The notes below the pieces were generated by a model. It made no database searches and was not told where the DNA came from. It saw nothing but the letters and a program-made list of their open reading frames with translations. The translations under genes were made by a program, and so were the position numbers. From Kingdonia uniflora (Eukaryota; Streptophyta; Magnoliopsida; Ranunculales; Circaeasteraceae), in NCBI GenBank assembly GCA_014058105.1, contig JACGCM010000428.1, positions 62,001 through 126,000 of the forward strand: DNA of 64,000 nt, given 5' to 3'. Below, piece by piece: positions 33,850 to 44,640 of the stretch; within the stretch, counting starts at the first letter, position 1; each line of letters opens with the position of its first letter.

Positions 33850-34950
33850 ATGGTTAGTGTTTTAAATATTTTTAGATATGTCTTCTAAAGTCTGTTTTAA
33901 AGTATCGGTTAGTGATGGGGTTGGTTTATTAATTTTGAAGTTTTCTTTTAGATTTATGTACTAGCAAAGATGGATTTTGGGCTTGCATTTAAAATTTTCT
34001 TAACTTATAAATATTGCATATACCATGATGATGCTCTAATGGTTAGTTAGTGGGAAGGTGGGCATAATGTTTTTGAAGCAAAGACACTACTTTATGTAGT
34101 TTATAAGCCAAATTTCATTGTTATCGGATTGCACTTGCTTATGTTGATTACAAGTTGGGCTAATTTAGAAGCATAATAGGCTTACATCTAATGTTTTGTT
34201 TATTTACTCATTTCTTAAAATAATTTGGGATTTGGTTTTAATTTTTTTCTCTATGAAATTACTGTTGGAAGATTTATTTTAGACAAAGTTTTAAATGGAT
34301 TTTGGCTATGCGCATACATAACATAGCTTGTTGTAGTTTTCACCATGAGAAATTCTTGATTCTTCAACAAATGAACATGTCATCTTTTTTGGTGAGTCAC
34401 CTTAATTTTCCTAAACTATCATTATTGCTGTGGTTAATCCGCAAAAAAAAACTAATTTTGCAAAAGAATTATAGGCTTCCTGAACTTTTCTTCCTTTACA
34501 TTAATAAGGTACAACTCAAAACTTATGGAACTTTATATTTGCCTTTTTTATATATTGGAGATATGGAATGCTTCGAACTGGGACTTTATTTATATTCTCG
34601 AGGTGACTTTGGATGCTGGACTTGTAAGTCATCATGTGAAAATAATAATTTCATTGTTATTGTTTTCCTTTTAATTATATTTGTTATGCTCTTTAATTTC
34701 TTTTGAATGCCACAGAGAACAGTTGTAATCAGATGGTTTACTTTTCTTGAATGAAAACAGTTTTTTTAATTATCTTTTATTTAGTTTATGTACATGTGAA
34801 TTGTTATAAGTGTAGGGAGTACTTTATACCTACAGGTTCACTGGGTGCGGTTTTGCTAGCATTTTCTTTTTGAAAAAATTAATTTAAATACCATGGACAA
34901 TGTCCGTCGAAGATTGCATTTTAGCAGTGCTATATAATCAATTAAATATA
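33850..34950. other. Unassigned right interior of the CACTA
   Basis: Similarity to the second Harbinger copy stops at about 33845. The next 1.1 kb is T-rich with an open stretch at 34302-34706 (134 codons on the plus strand, rich in Phe, Leu and Ile) lacking any recognised domain. Splice-like sequences (GGTGAGTC near 34391, GGTAACTC-like signals) suggest intron-containing captured DNA, but I cannot name a source. Confidence 0.35.
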
Positions 34951-35085
34951 TCAGAATACTAGTCTGTGGCAAAAATAATTACGACGAATACCCGTCGCCG
35001 TAGTAGCACGAGAGACAAAATCATAAACTTAATATTTTACTATGGAGTTCATCAATAGATAAAGTCTATGGCAATTAGTGTAGTG

Positions 35086-35660
35086 TTGATAATTGCTGAG
35101 TGATCAAAGATGAGACATTATATGAAATAACAGTTCATCTTAATGAACTAAAGTGAGATAATTTTTGAAAAAATTCAATCTCTGAAGATGAGGCTTTTTA
35201 CCATTAACATTTACACCGACCAGTTCTATCACCTTGAATCTCGTACCCGTCTTCGTGAGATAGAGCAACAACGAGTCAACAAATACAAGAATGGTGTGAT
35301 GAAGAAGCTTCAGGAGATGATAGCCTTGTAGACTGTTTACAGTTAATCAGAGATCATATAGATAGGTAGGTAGGTAAGCGAGTTCCAGATTATACTGTCT
35401 TGTCCTCTAGTTCTAGCACAGACAGCTGTATCTTCAGCTATTCTGACAGTCACTGTACTGCGTACTTATGCTTTGGGTAACTATTATGGATGTGGGAAAC
35501 ACGGGCACAAAAATGCTATTATCCTGCGTTTGTTAAGAAAGTTGGGTTAGTTGTGGATGGTATGCGATAAAGTGTTATCATAATTGTTTAGCGAGTTTTA
35601 CTAGACGAAGATGAAGATGAGGATGGGGTATGCACCCCATTTGTGCGTGAGTCTTCGGAA
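35086..35660 (+). pseudogene. Gag of the gag-only element, C-terminal part
   Basis: The reading resumes with WSKMRHYMK, then FTINIYTDQFYHLESRTRL and REIEQQRVNKYKNGV. These match the second half of a gypsy gag domain (EEYTxEFxxLxxR...E.EEQxVxRYxxGL). A knuckle remnant near 35490-35515 reads YYGCGKHGHKN and has lost its outer Cys residues. An acidic tail (DEDEDEDG) lies near 35620. No protease follows; the LTR begins at about 35709. Confidence 0.68.
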
Positions 35661-35708
35661 GCACCGCCTCTTTGATTTTTTGGTTGAAATCTTCTTAAAC
35701 GGAGAGTT

Positions 35709-36740
35709 TCATGTGTCGCATTAGTATGAGTCGTTACCCACCCGTGTTGGGCTTGAGCCTATTTTTATTATTTACTATTAGATATGCTTATGTTAGCATA
35801 AACGGTTAGTTATGACATTTGATTATTATTTTTATTTATCATTATATAAATATTTGCAATATGACTTAATTAATCGACATTAGAGATATGTCAGTATCAA
35901 TTAAAAAGGTCCATGTATATATAGTAAATGATTTTGGTACATTAGTTTGACTAATGCCCAAGAGATTAAAATAATTTGAGCTATGTACATAAAATACAAT
36001 TCACAGTCTATATGATGAAACTGGGTAATTTATCTAAAAGATTGCAGCACAACTTCTATTTGTTAGAATGATTTATCTCAATCACTATAGTATTGCGTAC
36101 TCGAAGTTGTTGTGCTAGTGCATTTGGAATACAGTAAAAGGAACACCATGTGTACACATTAAGAATACTATTATAGATAAATATGTCAACTTGATAATTA
36201 CTCTTAGTATGAATTCTCAATCCTAAGTGAATAATGAATTCAAGCTCAGTACAATGAACATCTTGAATTATTAGCGAATGAGATCTTATGACTAATATTT
36301 TGATACGTTGGGTGTTTAATGTTTAGAGCTGTGAGGACATGTATTCATATTAAACAAACTAAGATCCATATCTAGACGGTTAGCAATCTATTATCCTATT
36401 TAGTTTAAATAACGAATTAAACAAACTAAGATCCATATCTAGACGGTTATCATCTTCGAAGGATTCGTGATTTCGAATCTAAACTAACTGCTTAGGACTT
36501 TTGATTACTATGTAATTTCTAATTGAAGAGATTTAGGGAGATATTTTAGGGAGGAAATCCTAGTGATTTAGGATATAGGTAAAGGGTGGTGTATTTGCTT
36601 AGTTAGTTGTTGTAGAGAGATAATTAAGAGAATAACCCCAATTTATCTAGCTTTTGTGTTTTTAATTAGAAAACCCTAATTATCAATTATGTTAGTGTTA
36701 AATCTATATAGTTCTGCTTTCGCGCTTTTGATTTATACTA
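35709..36740 (+). repeat. 3' LTR of the gag-only element, interrupted
   Basis: The parts 35709-35790 and 36490-36740 together give about 330 bp colinear with 19696-20029. The interruption is a solo LTR with a perfect TSD, inserted after this element. Confidence 0.75.
35791..36489. mobile_element. Solo LTR (699 bp) inserted in an LTR
   Basis: It begins TGTTAGCATAAACGG and ends AAACTAACT, giving near-inverted ends TGTTAG/CTAACT, with GCTTA on both sides (35786-35790 and 36490-36494), a perfect 5-bp TSD. The comparison LTR at 19696-20029 lacks it, confirming an insertion. A 34-bp direct repeat lies inside at 36349-36382 and 36416-36449. The family is not identified, and the orientation cannot be decided from the ends. 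Confidence 0.85.
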
Positions 36741-36745
36741 ATATC

Positions 36746-37559
36746 ACTATCTGTAGTAAGTAGGGCTAGCAATGAACTGGGTAAAACATAATAACCAATC
36801 CTATCATTTAAGGTTGGATTCAGGTTACATATTTCATGATCATTAAGGATCTAATACGTTAGAACTAAGCCTCGTCTAAAGTGTTACGGATTCAATTCGG
36901 ATACATGACCTACATATGTGTTAAACTGACTCTTTGAATAATTGATGCGATTAAACTTTATTTATTTGAAGTTATTAGAAATGGAAGTATTATTAATCTA
37001 AAATACATTGCTTTTACCATGTAGAATGAACCTTTGCATATCTGAAGGAGCATGTAGTCAAGTTTTCATGCCTTTCGTCTATCTCACCTAGTTTTGATCC
37101 ATGGCTAAAGGCTTGCTAGCTCAATTCATACGGATCAAATGACAAAAGTTATTCGAGCTTAGAATTTTGGATCAGATGATTGTCTGTGACTAATGAAAAG
37201 GTATTCTTTGTATAATATATAGCATGCAAATAGTATTTGTGCTCCACGATTATTTTTGCTTAGAGTCCGGATCCTCTCTACCATGGCAGAGAAAATCCAT
37301 CCCTACTCCTTCAGCAAATTGTCTGATGCGTGTCTATTATTATCTTCAAATTAACCCTCCTGTTGCCCTCCGTTATTTCCTTTATTACATTTTCTTTGAA
37401 TATAATTTTTTCATAGCAAGAAACAACTCAAATACTTTTTCTCTACCCATCAAACACAAATGTTTCTCTCATTCTCTGTGTTTTGAAGCCATAGAAGCTT
37501 TCAAGAAATGGCATCACTAAATGCACTACTGTAATTTTAGAAGTTTCTAGCACAAACAA
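36746..37559. other. Unassigned intergenic stretch
   Basis: No repeat partner or recognised coding region was found. An open stretch at 37224-37520 (98 codons) has no known motif. TAGGGCTAGCAATG at 36767 resembles some hAT ends, but no matching right end was found. Confidence 0.4.
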
Positions 37560-38483
37560 TAGGTACGCATGTTTTCGGATCGGATCGGAAATGAGTCGGT
37601 CAAAGTTTTTTTCAATTTTTTCGGAAAAGTAAAATCCGTTTTCAGATCGGATCGGAAATGATTCGAATCTGAAAAAATTGGATTTATCGGAAAATTCAGA
37701 TTCTGAAAATTTTGGAAAACATTTAGAAAATTTAGAATTTTGAAATTTCAGAAAAATTTAAATATTTTTGGATATTTTGATAAAATAGGGAAATAATTTG
37801 AAAATTCAAAATTTTTGTATTTGGCAGGAAATTGTCATTAGATATTATTAGACAAGTGATAATAAATGATACCATAATAACAACTTTGGTACACAACTCA
37901 AATGATAACTTGGAAATAAATATTGTTCAAATTATGAAGTTTACAAAATAAAAGATCATTTCACAAGCTTAAGTAACCTGCTTTAAGACAAAAATATAAC
38001 CAAATATTTATGACAGCCTCTTTAGAAATAGATGAAGAAAGATCAAAAACAACCACCCACTATTACTTAAGCAAAAATGTCTAACCCCATAAAACCAATT
38101 GAACACCACCTTACCATGGCTTCAACAGTTCTATAGAGAGAAGAGAGAGAGGTAGATTCTCACCTTAAAGTGAAAATGGGAGTAAGATTTCACTGGCAGA
38201 AAAGAGAGAACCCTTGCAGAGAGGGTGAAGAAATGGTGGCAGACCTAGATGAAGTTTATTTTGTTTGAGGTTGTAGTCCCAACTCCCCCAAGTTGAAAGT
38301 AGGGAAGTTCGGATTAAATCAGATCAGATGTTATTTGGAAAAATCGGATCGAATGTTATTCGAAAAACTCAAATTGGAAATTTTAAAAAATCAGAATAGT
38401 AAAAATTTGGAAATAGGAAAAGTAAAATAAGGTTTAAAAATCTAAAAAATCAGACCGGATTTCAGAAAAAATTGAATGTTCGG
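37560..38483. mobile_element. hAT-like MITE with TCGGATCGG-rich subterminal DNA
   Basis: It starts TAGGTACGCATGTTTTCGGATCGG; the inverse of the right end is TAGCTTATTTCCGAACATTC. Both ends are followed inward by repeated TCGGATCGGAAA or GGAAAATT phrases in opposite orientation, a pattern of plant hAT-like non-autonomous elements. Flanks CACAAACAA and CACATCAA are similar but not identical. The interior is non-coding. Confidence 0.5.
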
Positions 38484-38674
38484 AAATAAGCTACACATCA
38501 ATATATGATGGGTAGAAGTCGGCCACCTTATGGCAAATTCTTCCTCACCATTTTTTTTAAGCTCAATTTTTCATATTTTGCAAGTGCAACCAATAAAATC
38601 CAACCCAATTCAAACTATTTTTAATTCAAAATTAGAAACTAGAAACTCAAAAAAAAAAGTGAAACAATGGTCAC

Positions 38675-39311
38675 TGTAGGAACCTATCCCTCTACCTAAC
38701 CCAATTCGAACTATTTCAAATTTGAACTACCTCCATATCAGACTCACGCATTTTGCACGTCACATAAACAAACAACATTGACACTTGCACCATGAACTGA
38801 TGAAGAACGTGGGTGGAGCACAATAGAAAAGCATGAATAAGTCAATGACATCTATCTCTCGCAAACTTAGCAATTATTCAATCAACCGTCACTTACCACA
38901 TTATTCGGAAAATGTGTGCTTCTGCATGATAACAAATTGTGGGCAAGGCCTATATAAAGAAAAAATTCCATAAGTGACAAGGGATAGAAAAAGATACGAG
39001 AAGTCACCAAGAAAACAATATTTTCTATATTCCCAAACACTAAATTTCTTATTTACAAGATCAAGTATTTCTAGTTTGAGAGATCACTTGTAATTAGATA
39101 TCAGCCTCAAGCAATAAAAGTCACTGTTACTAAAACCATAAACCCAAGGTCGTGGTTTTTTTTTACCTATTTAGAGGTTTTCCACACTAAATCACCTGCG
39201 CCATTTCTTACTTTACATTAGTGTTTGTCGCAAGAACATTAGTATAAGAGCTAATTCCGAGCCATCTCGAGCTTATGGAATTAGCCCATTACATTTGGCA
39301 TCGTCTGTGGG
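38675..39311 (+). repeat. 5' LTR and primer-binding site of the Tat element
   Basis: A TATA box CTATATAAAG lies at 38950-38959 (CTATATAAGG at the same place in the 3' LTR), probably driving the genomic RNA. The LTR ends CCATTACA, and the primer site follows directly. The 3' LTR is 613 bp against 619 bp here, with many substitutions. Confidence 0.9.
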
Positions 39312-39370
39312 AAAGAAGACATTTTCACGATATCCTAAGGCATACATTTACTCTACTATCAATTTTAACC

Positions 39371-40720
39371 ATGGTCACTTCCAGATGACCAACAATCGGA
39401 ATCCAGGTCGATCTTTCAGTTAAGCCAGAGAAGTTTACAGAACTACGGGAGAATCTCCACGTTGAAATAGAGAAACGTAATGAGCTCGAACGTTAGTTAA
39501 CTCTTGATCGAGAGCTTCGTGAGAAGGAGGTTGAAGCAGAGCGACAAGCTCATTTGACAGCGTTCAAATTACATGAAGACTAGATGACATATATGCAGAC
39601 TGCATTACAAGCTCTGTGGGATACTTAACAGGTGCCTCAAACCAGAGATCACGATCAAGTTCCAGAGACCTCCTGGGTTTCTGTATGGGAAAGATTGGGA
39701 TCAAGAGGAGCCACCATCAAATCTATTTCCAGAAATATTTAGTACAAACATCAACCTTCCATTTATTTGGGTGGTGAAGTTTAGTCCAAAATTAGCAGAG
39801 GTCACCGATTTTCCAAATGTCAAGAGGAAGAACAACAACCTCAACCTTAAATTTTAGTACCTGATCGTTTGAGTGAGGGTACCGTTACTCATAATCCTCA
39901 ACCTCCTCGTCAAGCCACTCAACTGACATGTCAATATATAACATAAGAGCATATATATCAAAGTATAAAGGAGTTGACTGAAGCACAAGTTCTGGGCACT
40001 ACAGATGACCTTACCAAGTTCCAAAGAAGTCTGATTGAAAAAGAACTATTCGATATGGAAATACCAAAAAGTTTTCATACTCCAAAAATTCTTAAACACA
40101 AGGGCACAGATCTAAAGGAACACATTCAACAATACCGTGATTCATTGGGGTTGTATTCCAATCTCAACCACATCCTCTGACGTTTGTTCCCAACAAGTTT
40201 ATAGGAAGAACAGCTTCGGTGGTTCCACTATTTACCTAAAGATTCCATACTAACATTCGATCAACTGTATAAATAATTCATCAAGGCGTATGCTTACAAC
40301 GGAGACAAAGAGAAGAATTTATATTTTCTTATTAGTCTAAAACAGTCACACAGAGAAAAACTAGAGGCTTTTGCAAAGAAGTTTTTGGAGCTCATACGTA
40401 AAGTAGACAACCTCAATCAGAAAATAACTATTACTGTTTTCACCAATTCGCTCCAGCACGATTGTAAAGTAAAAGAGCACCTTTTCCTCAACAAAACTTG
40501 AAGGATATGATCACCAAGATCAATTGATATGTCGACCTGGAAGGATGATGTCCGAAAGGGATAAATCTACTAAATCCATCATAACCACAAAAGGTTCAAC
40601 TATAGGTAAAAATAATGAACCGAAGGAGGATTAGTGTGATCAAAAGTGTTCCAAGGGCAACACCGACAATCCTCGGAAAGCCAGAACATTACCTAAACTG
40701 GTCCTCCCGATGATGAATGT
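39371..40720 (+). pseudogene. Tat element gag
   Basis: The Met at 39371 (MVTSR) meets a stop at once, but gag continues in other frames. A Glu/Arg-rich coiled-coil-like stretch (39430-39560) precedes a gag core. The core has IPKSFHTPKILKHKGTDLKE and HIQQYRDSLGLYSN in 39974-40180, then EEQLRWFHYLPKDSILTFDQ and KLEAFAKKFLELIRKV. This fits the pattern of Tat gags (hydrophobic core, WF.L, F..LF..F). No clear zinc knuckle remains. Confidence 0.75.
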
Positions 40721-40865
40721 TTGAATCTCCATAATTTTTCAAATCATCTCAAATGATAAGTTATACTGTCTCTCTTAACCATTAAAACCAATCTAGAGCC
40801 GCCCATACTACATGCATCACAAGGTAAACCATCATTCTACTAACAACTGTTATGCTTTATAGAGG

Positions 40866-41639
40866 ATGTTGGAATTCATTTTTTTGGAGGGATGGATCTA
40901 CCAATATATTATCGACCTGGATTCATACAAGGATGGTAGCTATAAGAAACAACTCATAGTCATCCAGGTCGAAGATCAAGCTGAGGTAAAACATCTCTTC
41001 CATGTGTACCACAATAACATGATCGAAATTCATCAGATAAACAACTCCTACCAATTTAAGTGTAGGAGACTGTCAGAATGCTACGATCTCATACCTCAAG
41101 ATATAGAAGTTAAGCTTCTACCTGAGTCGATCAATCGTCGGCTTAGGATTTCATTCAAAGATTGTGATATTAGTCATATAAAATTTCTTCATCATGATGC
41201 ATTAGTCATAATACTAAAGATGAAGAAGTTTTTCATGTATACAATGATGATCGATACTGGAGGCGGTATTGAGATTCTCTTTCAGAGCACAATCGACCAA
41301 ATGGGATTGGCCGATCAAGTTATCCCAAGCGACATCGATATCAGTAGATTCAATGGTTCTAAAAAAGATCGAGTAGGTAAGATCATCTTACCTATTATTT
41401 CAAGACCGCCTACCTTCAACATCGTCTTTTATGTCATTAATGCCAAATCTCGTTATCTCAGGATTATGGGACGCTGCTGGATTCACCACATGGATGCAAT
41501 CGCTTCTACCTATCATCAGGCACTTTGCTTCAAGCACAATAATGGTATCTATGAAATCAAAGGTAGTTTAAAGCTTTCTCTAGCTTGCGAAAATACCATC
41601 TCTGCCATTCTAGACACCTCAGACAAATACGCCGCATAA
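40866..41639 (+). pseudogene. Tat element aspartic protease
   Basis: This 257-codon stretch is open from 40866 to the stop at 41637-41639. MMIDTGGGIEILF near 41248-41286 keeps the catalytic DTG, and RIMGRCWIHHMDAIASTYHQ near 41462-41520 matches the conserved LGR.W...M.A..S..HQ of Tat proteases. It is the best-preserved enzyme domain of the element. The upstream and downstream frames are broken, so it cannot be part of a functional polyprotein. Confidence 0.8.
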
Positions 41640-41699
41640 CAATTATAGAAAGCAGATCACCTTGATGATCAGACTTCAACAGAAGAGCCTACTTAATAC

Positions 41700-43010
41700 G
41701 TTAACATTAATGAACCTAGCAGAGGTACTTTTATCGGTACCAAGCTGGTCCAGCATGATAAGGATGTTCTTAATCAATTCTTATAACTGAATCGAGACGC
41801 TTTTCCATGGACTTTCGAAGAGATGTCTGGGGTCGATCCAACCGAGGCTTGTCACAAGTTGGCTATCAACATCAATGCCACAATAGTCAAATAGGAATAA
41901 CGATGACTGTCACCTCATCTTCGTGATGAAGTTAGCATGGAGATTACGAAATTGATCAAAGTGGGATTTATTCGAGAAGCCAAGTATCCATATTGAATAT
42001 CCAACATCATCGCTGTACTGAAGAAGAATTGAAAAGTTTGAGTTTGTACAGATTTAACAGATCTAAGCAAATATACTCCAAAAAATGGTTTCCCTCTTCC
42101 CAACATCTATCAAATTCTTGATCCTGCAACAGGTTTTGAACTCCTATCTATGTTGGACGCTGCTTCTGGATTCAATCAGATTCCACTCTTGGAAGAAGAT
42201 CAAGAAAAGACCACTTTCATCAATGAAAGAGAACTTTATTGCTATAAAGTCATGCCCTTCGGACTCAAAAATGCAGGCGCGACTTATCAACGGTTGACGA
42301 CTACTATGTTCAAAGCATATTTTGGGAAAATTGTAGAAGTTTACATTGATGATCTTTTGCGCAAGAACATACATTCAATTAACTGTATCACATATCTCAA
42401 TACAATATTTAACATTCTTTGATCTTACAGGATTTGACTCAATCCTGATAAGTGTTAATTCAGAGTACATTTAGGGCGATTCCATGGACATCTTATCAGT
42501 AAGAAAGGGATCGAGGCTAATCCAAATCAAATTTGAGCTCTCCTAAACATGCCATCTCCAACGGCGAAGAAAGACTATAAAAACTTGTCGGCAAGATTAT
42601 TGTTATTAACTGATTTGTTAAAAATCTTCAGATCGCTGTCATTGGAAGTTCCTACTGCTCCATATTATACCAAATGAGGAAAAGTTCAGCCTAATGTAGA
42701 GATCCAATGGACATCAGAATGCGAGGTAACTTTTTAGGATCTCAAAAGCTATTTGGGGAAGTCTCCCATAATGAGTACCCCAGTAGATAATGAGGAACTG
42801 ATCATCTACCTAGCAGTTACAGATACTTCTATTAGCTTGGTTCTCATTCGACTTGAAGGGAAAATCGAGAAGCCAGACTACTTCATCAGTAAAACCCTCA
42901 CTCCTGCGGAAACAAGGTATTCTAAAATTTAGAGACTCCTTTTAACTCATGTTTACACTTCACAAAATCTTAAGCACTACTTCCAGGCTTATTAAGTCAA
43001 AGTCATGAAG
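41700..43010 (+). pseudogene. Tat element reverse transcriptase and first RNase H
   Basis: RT begins with WTFEEMSGVDPTEACHKL near 41810. VCTDLTDLSKYTP, LLSMLDAASGFNQIPL (first Asp) and VMPFGLKNAGATYQR follow. YIDDLL (42342-42359) keeps both active-site Asp residues. The open part is 42150-42422. Beyond it are connection and RNase H remnants (DLKSYLGKSPIMSTPV, YFISKTLTPAETRYS) with several stops. Confidence 0.85.
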
Positions 43011-44640
43011 AAATACCCATTCCAGGAAATTTTATCCTAAAAAGAAAAATCCAGGAGTGTACAGTAATGGTCAGTCAGTTTGGGAGAATATAATATCAAG
43101 TTTGAACAATGACATTCAAAAAAGGGCCAGGCCATTGCCAATTTTCTCACAGATTTTCCAGTAGGAGGAGCACGACCCTAACCTTGTAGCATAAATTATA
43201 AAAGATCCGCCAACCAAAGCATTTGACGAGTAAGTTGAATAGGTTACAAGGAAAGGGTAGATATTTCTTTCATATAGTTCAGCAGGGCCCGCAAGGTCAG
43301 GAATTAGAATCGTATTGATTACCCTTTCCAACGACAGAATCAAGAAATTAATCCGCTGGGATTTTGAAGCCTCCAACAATGTCACCGAATACGAATCTCT
43401 CATTCATGGACTCAACCTCACACTTGAGATCGGGATCCTAGAACTCTCAGTCTACATAGATTCTTTATTCATTGTTTACCATTACTATGAACAATACATG
43501 AAGAATGGAAAAATGATCGAATATGCAGCCCTCATTATAGGTAGGATGAGCCAGTTTGCAAAAGTAACTTTCGATTATATTCTTCGAGGTGAAAATAGAA
43601 ATACCGATTCCTTAGCTTATTTAATCGGGGTCTTGGGTACATAAGCTAGATATTTCCAGATCGAAGTGGTATCAACCCCCAATATTGATCGCATTTCTGT
43701 ATGTACGATCAACATTGGGGGTGATAAAGAGGAGGACAACAATTAGTAAATCCCTTCCTTGCCAACCTTAGCACCGACAACGAATGCAAATCCCCTTCTA
43801 ATAGATCTAAAAGAGCGGTGACAGCTGATCGAAAGCTCAAAGCGCTATCCAAATCAAAACAATTTTTTATATCGTTGTTCCGTCACGGGGCCTTACCTCA
43901 AGTGCCTCTTCAGAAAGAAAGCAGACGAGATGCTAAGATATTTACATGAAGGGATTTCTGGCTACCATGCCGCAGGTCGATCACTCGCTAACAAAGACAT
44001 TACACAAGGAGTATTTTGGCCAGGCATGCGCAAACAAGCAGAAGAGTACTCACGCAAATGTGATACATATCAACGACATGGACAAATAATCCGTTCCCCT
44101 GCACTCAAACTACATGCAAGCAAGGTGTTTGGATATTCAAAAGATGGGCGCTCAATCTTGTCGGTGAATTTCCTATTTTTCCTGGTAACCGCCGATACCT
44201 ACTTGTATCTACAAATTATTTTACAAAATGGGTAGAAGCAGTTCCACTCTGTTGAACTAAAGAAGAAGAGGCCATCTTTTTTATCTGGGAGCACATCATC
44301 ACATGGTTTGGATGCCCCCACCTGATTCGAATTGATAATGGGCCACAATTTGTAGGAGAAAAAATCATAGTTTTCCTCAACGAACACAACATCATCCACT
44401 CACCATCCAATCCCTACTACCCTCTTGGAAATGGCCAAGCCGAAATCACCAAAAAACTATTGTGGGTGGACTTAAGAAAAGACTTCACTCATAGAAAAAT
44501 GGGAAGTGGATACAAGAACTCCCTACTGTACCACTCTACATCAATCAACTGAATGTACCCCATTCCTCCTCTCCTATGGCACTGAAGCCGTCATTCCACC
44601 TCAATAAAAACTTCAAAGTTTTTTCCCACACAACTTTATA
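43011..44640 (+). pseudogene. Tat element second (archaeal-like) RNase H and integrase
   Basis: Open stretch 43315-43644 has ASNNVTEYESLIHGLNL, VYIDSLFIVY and RGENRNTDSLAYL, which fit the extra RNase H of Tat elements (NNxAEYEAL, DSxL, NxxADxLA). Integrase starts at 43930: LHEGISGYHAAGRSLANK, then KCDTYQRHG, where one zinc Cys is Tyr. The core has YFTKWVEAVP, RIDNGPQF (Asp) and NPYYPLGNGQAE (Glu) near 44330-44445. The reading decays by about 44620, just before the tandem array. Confidence 0.83.

Larger units (their letters stand above)
22490..35085. mobile_element. CACTA-type DNA transposon, non-autonomous, carrying nested elements
   Basis: The left end CATTACACCA (22490-22499) and the inverse of the right end (CACTACACTA, from ...TAGTGTAGTG ending 35085) are imperfect CACTA termini, 8 of 10 identical. 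GTCTGTGGCAAAAAT occurs near both ends (about 22574 and 34963). The best support is functional: the outer gag domain stops at 22489 and its next conserved part starts at 35086. Flanking trinucleotides are CCG and TTG, equal only if both C have become T. No CACTA transposase was recognised. Without gypsy A2 it is about 3.8 kb. Confidence 0.6.
19691..36745 (+). mobile_element. Gag-only LTR retrotransposon (TR-GAG type), host of a deep nest
   Basis: Two LTRs of about 330 bp (19696-20029 and 35709-36740, the latter interrupted) share a long colinear stretch including GGGAGGAAAYCCTAGTGATTTAGGATATAGG. ATATT (19691-19695) and ATATC (36741-36745) form a 5-bp TSD with one mismatch. The primer site after the 5' LTR reads GTATTAGAGCC, close to initiator Met tRNA. 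After removing the CACTA (22490-35085) and TRIM (20317-20771), the interior is only about 2.6 kb and encodes gag ending in a decayed zinc knuckle, with the 3' LTR following directly. No protease, RT or integrase is seen, as in plant TR-GAG elements. Confidence 0.72.

Noticed and set aside
34302..34706. 134-codon open frame as a real gene
   Set aside because: Composition is that of AT-rich non-coding DNA (Phe/Leu/Ile-rich), with no domain, and a poly-A run (34442-34450) within it; kept only as part of an unassigned region.
36767..36780. hAT end TAGGGCTAGCAATG
   Set aside because: No matching inverted end or TSD was found in the following kilobases.
37224..37520. 98-codon plus-strand open frame
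   Set aside because: No recognised motif, no upstream promoter or splice context, in a stretch otherwise lacking coding character.
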